Shown: piece after piece, positions 60,978-64,000 of the stretch | Position numbering within the stretch: position 1 is the stretch's first letter | Layout of the letters: each line of letters begins with the position of its first letter | Origin: Pseudofrankia sp. DC12 | GTDB taxonomy: Bacteria; Actinomycetota; Actinomycetes; Frankiales; Frankiaceae | Length of the DNA stretch: 64,000 nt | Direction of reading: 5' to 3' | Assembly (NCBI RefSeq): GCF_000966285.1 | Contig: NZ_KQ031391.1 | Span: forward strand, 6,076,430-6,140,429 | Translations under genes and position numbers: made by a program | The notes under the pieces: model-generated | Told to the model about the DNA's origin: nothing | What the model saw: only the letters and a program-made list of their open reading frames with translations | Databases searched by the model: none

Positions 60978-61730
60978 ATGACCCGAAAGGCGTTCAGCTT
61001 CGTCCGGACGTTCGCGCCAGGGCCGGAGCGGGAGCTCTGCGTCGACCGTCACTACCTGCTCTGCGCCTCCGCTGGTTCCCTCCGGCTGGAGGCCGCGGGC
61101 CGGGCGTGGCTGTTGCCGCCGGCCCGCGCCGCGTTGATCGAGGCGAAGCGGCCGATCCGGGTGAGCATCCCGGCGCCGGTCACCACCGCGTCGGTGCTGT
61201 TCGACACCGCGTTCGCACCGGCTCCGCCGGCGCCGCTGACGGTGTTCGACCTCAGCCCGTTGGCGCGGGCACTGGTGGCCGAATGCGGTGCGTGGGGCGA
61301 GAGCGAGGATCCCCTCCCGGCCTACGGCGAGGCGTTGTTCGCCGCCCTCGCCGCGGTGACCTGGCGGCTGGCCGAACAGCCGAGTCCGGTCGTCGTCCCG
61401 GCGGGGCGATCACCCGAGCTGCGCCAAGCGTTGCGGCTGACCGAACAGCGGCTCGGTGAGGAGGTCCGCTTCGAGGATGTGGCAGCCGAGGTAGGCCTGA
61501 CCCCGCGGTCGCTGGCTCGGCGGTTCGAGGCGGAGACGGGCATGACCTGGCAGGCGGTCCTGCGCCGCATGCGGGTACTACGCGCTATCGAGCAGCTCGC
61601 CGCGGGCGACACACCGGTAACCACGATCGCGTACGCGGCAGGCTATGTCTCGCTGTCGGCCTTCAACGCCGCGTTCCGGGACCTCACCGGGCGTACTCCC
61701 ACGGAATATCGGGCCAGCTTCCGGCCCTGA
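60978..61730 (+). CDS. AraC family transcriptional regulator
   Basis: 250 aa. The N-terminal ~130 residues form a cupin-like sensor (LRLEAAGRAWLLPPARAALI) and the C-terminal ~100 residues the double HTH: VRFEDVAAEVGLTPRSLARR FEAETGM, then AIEQLAAGDTPVTTIAYAAG YVSLSAFNAAFRDLTGRTPT EYR. The final F-x-x-x-F-R-x-x-x-G-x-x-P-x-x-Y-R is the AraC signature. Its inducer is unknown; it may control the ABM gene just upstream. Confidence 0.94.
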   Translation: MTRKAFSFVRTFAPGPERELCVDRHYLLCASAGSLRLEAAGRAWLLPPARAALIEAKRPIRVSIPAPVTTASVLFDTAFAPAPPAPLTVFDLSPLARALVAECGAWGESEDPLPAYGEALFAALAAVTWRLAEQPSPVVVPAGRSPELRQALRLTEQRLGEEVRFEDVAAEVGLTPRSLARRFEAETGMTWQAVLRRMRVLRAIEQLAAGDTPVTTIAYAAGYVSLSAFNAAFRDLTGRTPTEYRASFRP

Positions 61731-62018
61731 GCCACGCGTACGCCGCTGGGGCGCCCGGCCGGAGCCGGGGGGCGTAGGGCCTGACCCCGCAGGCCTCTGC
61801 GGACGGATCCGGGCGCCGATCTGCCCGGCTACGACCGATGTGACCTGGATGTCAGCCCGACTGGGAACGACCAGGATGCCAGCTCGGGTGTCGAGGCCTC
61901 GCGGGAGCGAAGGGAGTGGGCGGAACCGGCGGCAAGGCGCGCGCGCGGGCTACCCATGCTTCCAGGGTTACCCGTCGTTGGGCCGGCTTCCCTGGGGCTG
62001 TGTGGTTGGCTTTCAGAG
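61731..62018. other. Intergenic region
   Basis: 288 bp between the AraC and YdeI genes; no feature recognised. An in-frame extension of the YdeI ORF to 61956 is poorly supported. Confidence 0.35.
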
Positions 62019-62594
62019 GTGGCCGATAGCCGAGAGATCGTCACCTTTGACACGGCCGGAGCGTTCGAGGCCTGGCTGAGTGAACGGCACGCGGACTGCG
62101 CGGGCATCTGGCTGAAGATTCGGAAGAAGGGGCCGGGCATCGTCGCTCTGGACTATGACCAGGCCCTCGACGTGGCGCTCTGCTTTGGCTGGATCGACGG
62201 GCAGAAGGGCGCGTTCGACGACGAGTGGTGGCTGCAGAGGTTCACCCCGCGCAAGCGGAACAGCAGATGGTCGAAGATCAACTGTGATCGGGTGGCGGCC
62301 CTCCTGGGCCAGGGCCGGATGCGTCCGGCGGGCCTGGCCGAGGTCGAGCAGGCCAAGGCGGACGGCCGGTGGCAGGCGGCCTACGACGGCGCCAGGACGG
62401 CCCAGGTGCCGGACGACCTTGCCGCCGCGTTGGCGGCCAGCCCTGCCGCCGCGGCCTTCTTCGAGACGCTGGACGGACGGAACCGTTACGCCGTCCTGTA
62501 CCGCATCCAGAACGTCAAGAAGGCGGAGACCAGGGCACGCCGGATCGAGAAGTACGTCGCCATGCTGGCGCGCGGCGAGAAGCTCCATCAATGA
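62019..62594 (+). CDS. YdeI/OmpD-associated family protein
   Basis: 191 aa from GTG 62019 (VADSREIVTFDTAGAFEAWL). The longer ORF from 61956 adds an unlikely leader. Conserved blocks are GIWLKIRKKGPGIVALDYDQ, DVALCFGWIDGQKGAFDDEW, FTPRKRNSRWSKINCDRVAA and a C-terminal KAETRARRIEKYVAMLARGE. This is the family of bacterial YdeI-like/bacteriocin-protection proteins; biochemical function is unresolved. The C-terminal KAETRxxRIxK segment is the usual end of the family, so the gene is complete. Confidence 0.9.
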   Translation: MADSREIVTFDTAGAFEAWLSERHADCAGIWLKIRKKGPGIVALDYDQALDVALCFGWIDGQKGAFDDEWWLQRFTPRKRNSRWSKINCDRVAALLGQGRMRPAGLAEVEQAKADGRWQAAYDGARTAQVPDDLAAALAASPAAAAFFETLDGRNRYAVLYRIQNVKKAETRARRIEKYVAMLARGEKLHQ

Positions 62595-62721
62595 CCTGGG
62601 GAGGGATCGCCTTCGGGCGTTCGATGTCGTCGAGGAACTCCTGGTACCTGACGGTCAGCCTCACGGCCACAGATGATCACGGCAATGGGTTATGGCCCGC
62701 CTCGACCGACTCAGGCGCTCC

Positions 62722-63645
62722 CTAGTCCGAGGTCGGTAGCCTGATCGCGAGGTCGATCAGCTCGGCTGCCAGGGGAGTCGGCGCGCGGCCGGACCAGACC
62801 GCGTGCAGCGGCCGGACCAGGGCCAGCTCGGCGACCCGGAGGCGAACCAGCTCGCCGGTGGCCAGGCCGGCCGCCGCCGCCCGGGCGCTGACGACGCCCA
62901 CGCCGCCGCCCGCTCGGACCGTGGCCAGGATCGTCGCCGTCGAGCCCAGGCTGGTCGCGCGGGGGATAGACGGGGTGCGACCGAGCGCGCCGGCCAGCGC
63001 GCGCAGGAACGTCTCGCGGGTGCCGGAGCCGGATTCGCGCAGCAGCAGGGGTACCTCGACGAGGTCGCTGGCGCGCAGGCCACGTTCGGCCCGCGCGGCC
63101 AGGGGGTAGCGGGCGGCGACGACGAGCGCGAGGCCGTCCGTGCCGACGACCCGCCGGCCGAGGTCGGCCGGAACGTCGGGCGACTCGACGAAACCGAGAT
63201 CGGCCCGGCCGGTCCGGACCGCCGCGCAGACGTCCGCGCTGTTGGCGACGCTGGCTGAGATCTCAAGATCGGCGTGACCGCGCCGCAGCACCAGCAGCCA
63301 CCGTGGCAGCAGGTACTCGGCCACCGTCAGGCTGGCCGTGAGCCGCAGCCGGGCCCGCTGGTCGGCCCGCAGCGAGAGCACCCCGTCGGCCAGCGCCTGG
63401 GCCGCGTCGACGACCGGGTGGACCCAGGCGACGACGGCCTCACCGGTCGGGGTCAGCGTGCTGCCGCGCCGGGTCCGGACCAGCAGCGGCACGCCGAGCA
63501 GCCTTTCCAGCCGGGCCAGCCGCTCGCTCGCGCTGGGCTGGCTGATGCCGTGCGCCCGGGCGGCGGCGCCGACGCTGCCGGTCTCGGCGACGGACAGCAG
63601 AAGGTCGAGCGTCGCCAGGTCGGTGGCCCAGCTCGGCAGCGGCAT
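62722..63645 (-). CDS. LysR family transcriptional regulator
   Basis: 307 aa from ATG 63645. The winged HTH is LATLDLLLSVAETGSVGAAA, RAHGISQPSASERLARLERL LGVPLLVRTRRG (residues ~9-62), followed by the periplasmic-binding-like effector domain (LRLTASLTVAEYLLPRWLLV, ADLGFVESPDVPADL). It lies next to a YeiH-type transporter gene on the same strand, 15 bp downstream of its end, a typical LysR/YeiH pairing related to sulfonate or sulfur metabolism. The inducer is unknown. Confidence 0.94.
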   Translation of the reverse strand: MPLPSWATDLATLDLLLSVAETGSVGAAARAHGISQPSASERLARLERLLGVPLLVRTRRGSTLTPTGEAVVAWVHPVVDAAQALADGVLSLRADQRARLRLTASLTVAEYLLPRWLLVLRRGHADLEISASVANSADVCAAVRTGRADLGFVESPDVPADLGRRVVGTDGLALVVAARYPLAARAERGLRASDLVEVPLLLRESGSGTRETFLRALAGALGRTPSIPRATSLGSTATILATVRAGGGVGVVSARAAAAGLATGELVRLRVAELALVRPLHAVWSGRAPTPLAAELIDLAIRLPTSD

Positions 63646-63659
63646 CGTCCGACAGCGTG

Positions 63660-64000
63660 TCACACCACCCCGGCGACGGCGAGGCTGGTCGCGCTCACGG
63701 TCACCGACAGCAGCAGGCCGAGCAGCAGCGGCCGCGGGCCGGTGCGCCGCAGCGCCGCGACGTCCGTGCCGAGACCGATCGCCGCGAGGGCGACGGCGAT
63801 CAGGATCATCGCGCACCGCCGCGAGAGCTCGTGGCTGGCGGCGGGGAGCAGCCCGGCCGAGTTGGCCGCCGCCACCAGCACGAACGCGACGAGGAAACCG
63901 GGGACCAGCCGGACGGCCCGGCGCGCCGCGGCCAGCTGGCGGCGCGGCTCGGCGGCCGGGTCCGGCCCGGCCGCGCGGCCGCGGACGAGCGCGCCCAGCG
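63660..64000 (-). CDS. YeiH family putative sulfate exporter, C-terminal part (cut by window end)
   Basis: Only the last ~113 codons are in the window; the gene continues beyond position 64000. The tail has a soluble Arg/Ala-rich loop, then VRLVPGFLVAFVLVAAANSA, SRRCAMILIAVALAAIGLGT and DVAALRRTGPRPLLLGLLLS, the last three helices of YeiH/UPF0324 proteins (the AIGLxTD motif is diagnostic). These membrane proteins are thought to export sulfate or related anions. A LysR gene follows 14 bp downstream, probably co-transcribed. Confidence 0.85.
   Translation of the reverse strand, partial: LGALVRGRAAGPDPAAEPRRQLAAARRAVRLVPGFLVAFVLVAAANSAGLLPAASHELSRRCAMILIAVALAAIGLGTDVAALRRTGPRPLLLGLLLSVTVSATSLAVAGVV

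Overview
The window is very GC-rich DNA from an actinobacterium. The GC bias, frequent GTG starts, an SCO-type (DUF574) SAM methyltransferase, F420/luciferase-like oxidoreductase, Ser/Thr kinase with TolB-like repeats, SpoIIE phosphatase and DrrAB-type transporter together suggest a Frankia or Pseudofrankia-like organism. The genus is inferred; no ribosomal or housekeeping phylogenetic marker other than thiC is present.

Left part (1-31 kb): a LacI regulator fused to an internal piece of L-arabinose isomerase; a divergent TetR/MFS pair with a clear operator; an uncharacterised two-gene unit; thiC behind a TPP riboswitch; a chromate transporter; a methyltransferase/luciferase-like pair; an alpha/beta hydrolase fused to a LuxR domain; a DUF574 methyltransferase; a MerR-DrrB-DrrA unit with a MerR-type operator; DJ-1, AI-2E, FUSC, CocE and APC permease genes; and a wall-associated unit (IS3 OrfA-like HTH protein, lytic transglycosylase and a companion sharing its C-terminal domain). 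Several gene ends lie between these genes: MNT, PucR-like, AraC and MFS fragments.

Middle part (31.6-44.4 kb): the most distinctive region. A 2314-codon RHS/YD-repeat secreted protein ends in a colicin E3-like 16S rRNase domain with all four catalytic residues, and overlaps by 4 nt a small acidic gene that is the likely immunity gene. Downstream lie about 5.5 kb of orphan debris: a possible toxin tail with a truncated DUF2283 gene, two fragments of other RHS genes, two copies of a two-gene cassette (one a DUF4304 gene) carrying different frameshifts, a membrane protein with an internally deleted second copy, the 5' half of a group II intron, and an IS4-family element with perfect 19-bp ends and a frameshifted transposase. 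This looks like a history of RHS tip replacement in which old immunity genes were kept and then decayed.

Right part (44.4-64 kb): a SpoIIE-type phosphatase whose tail runs into the debris; a chromate operon with ChrB split into two genes behind a palindromic operator; a Ser/Thr kinase; gene debris (CaiB, SDR and a secreted-protein fragment); an aminoglycoside-phosphotransferase-like kinase; an AAA ATPase/DUF4276 pair that resembles OLD-type defence modules; an acyl-CoA ligase; a second FUSC exporter; an unknown tail-anchored protein; a monooxygenase, an AraC regulator, a YdeI protein; and a LysR/YeiH pair cut by the window end.
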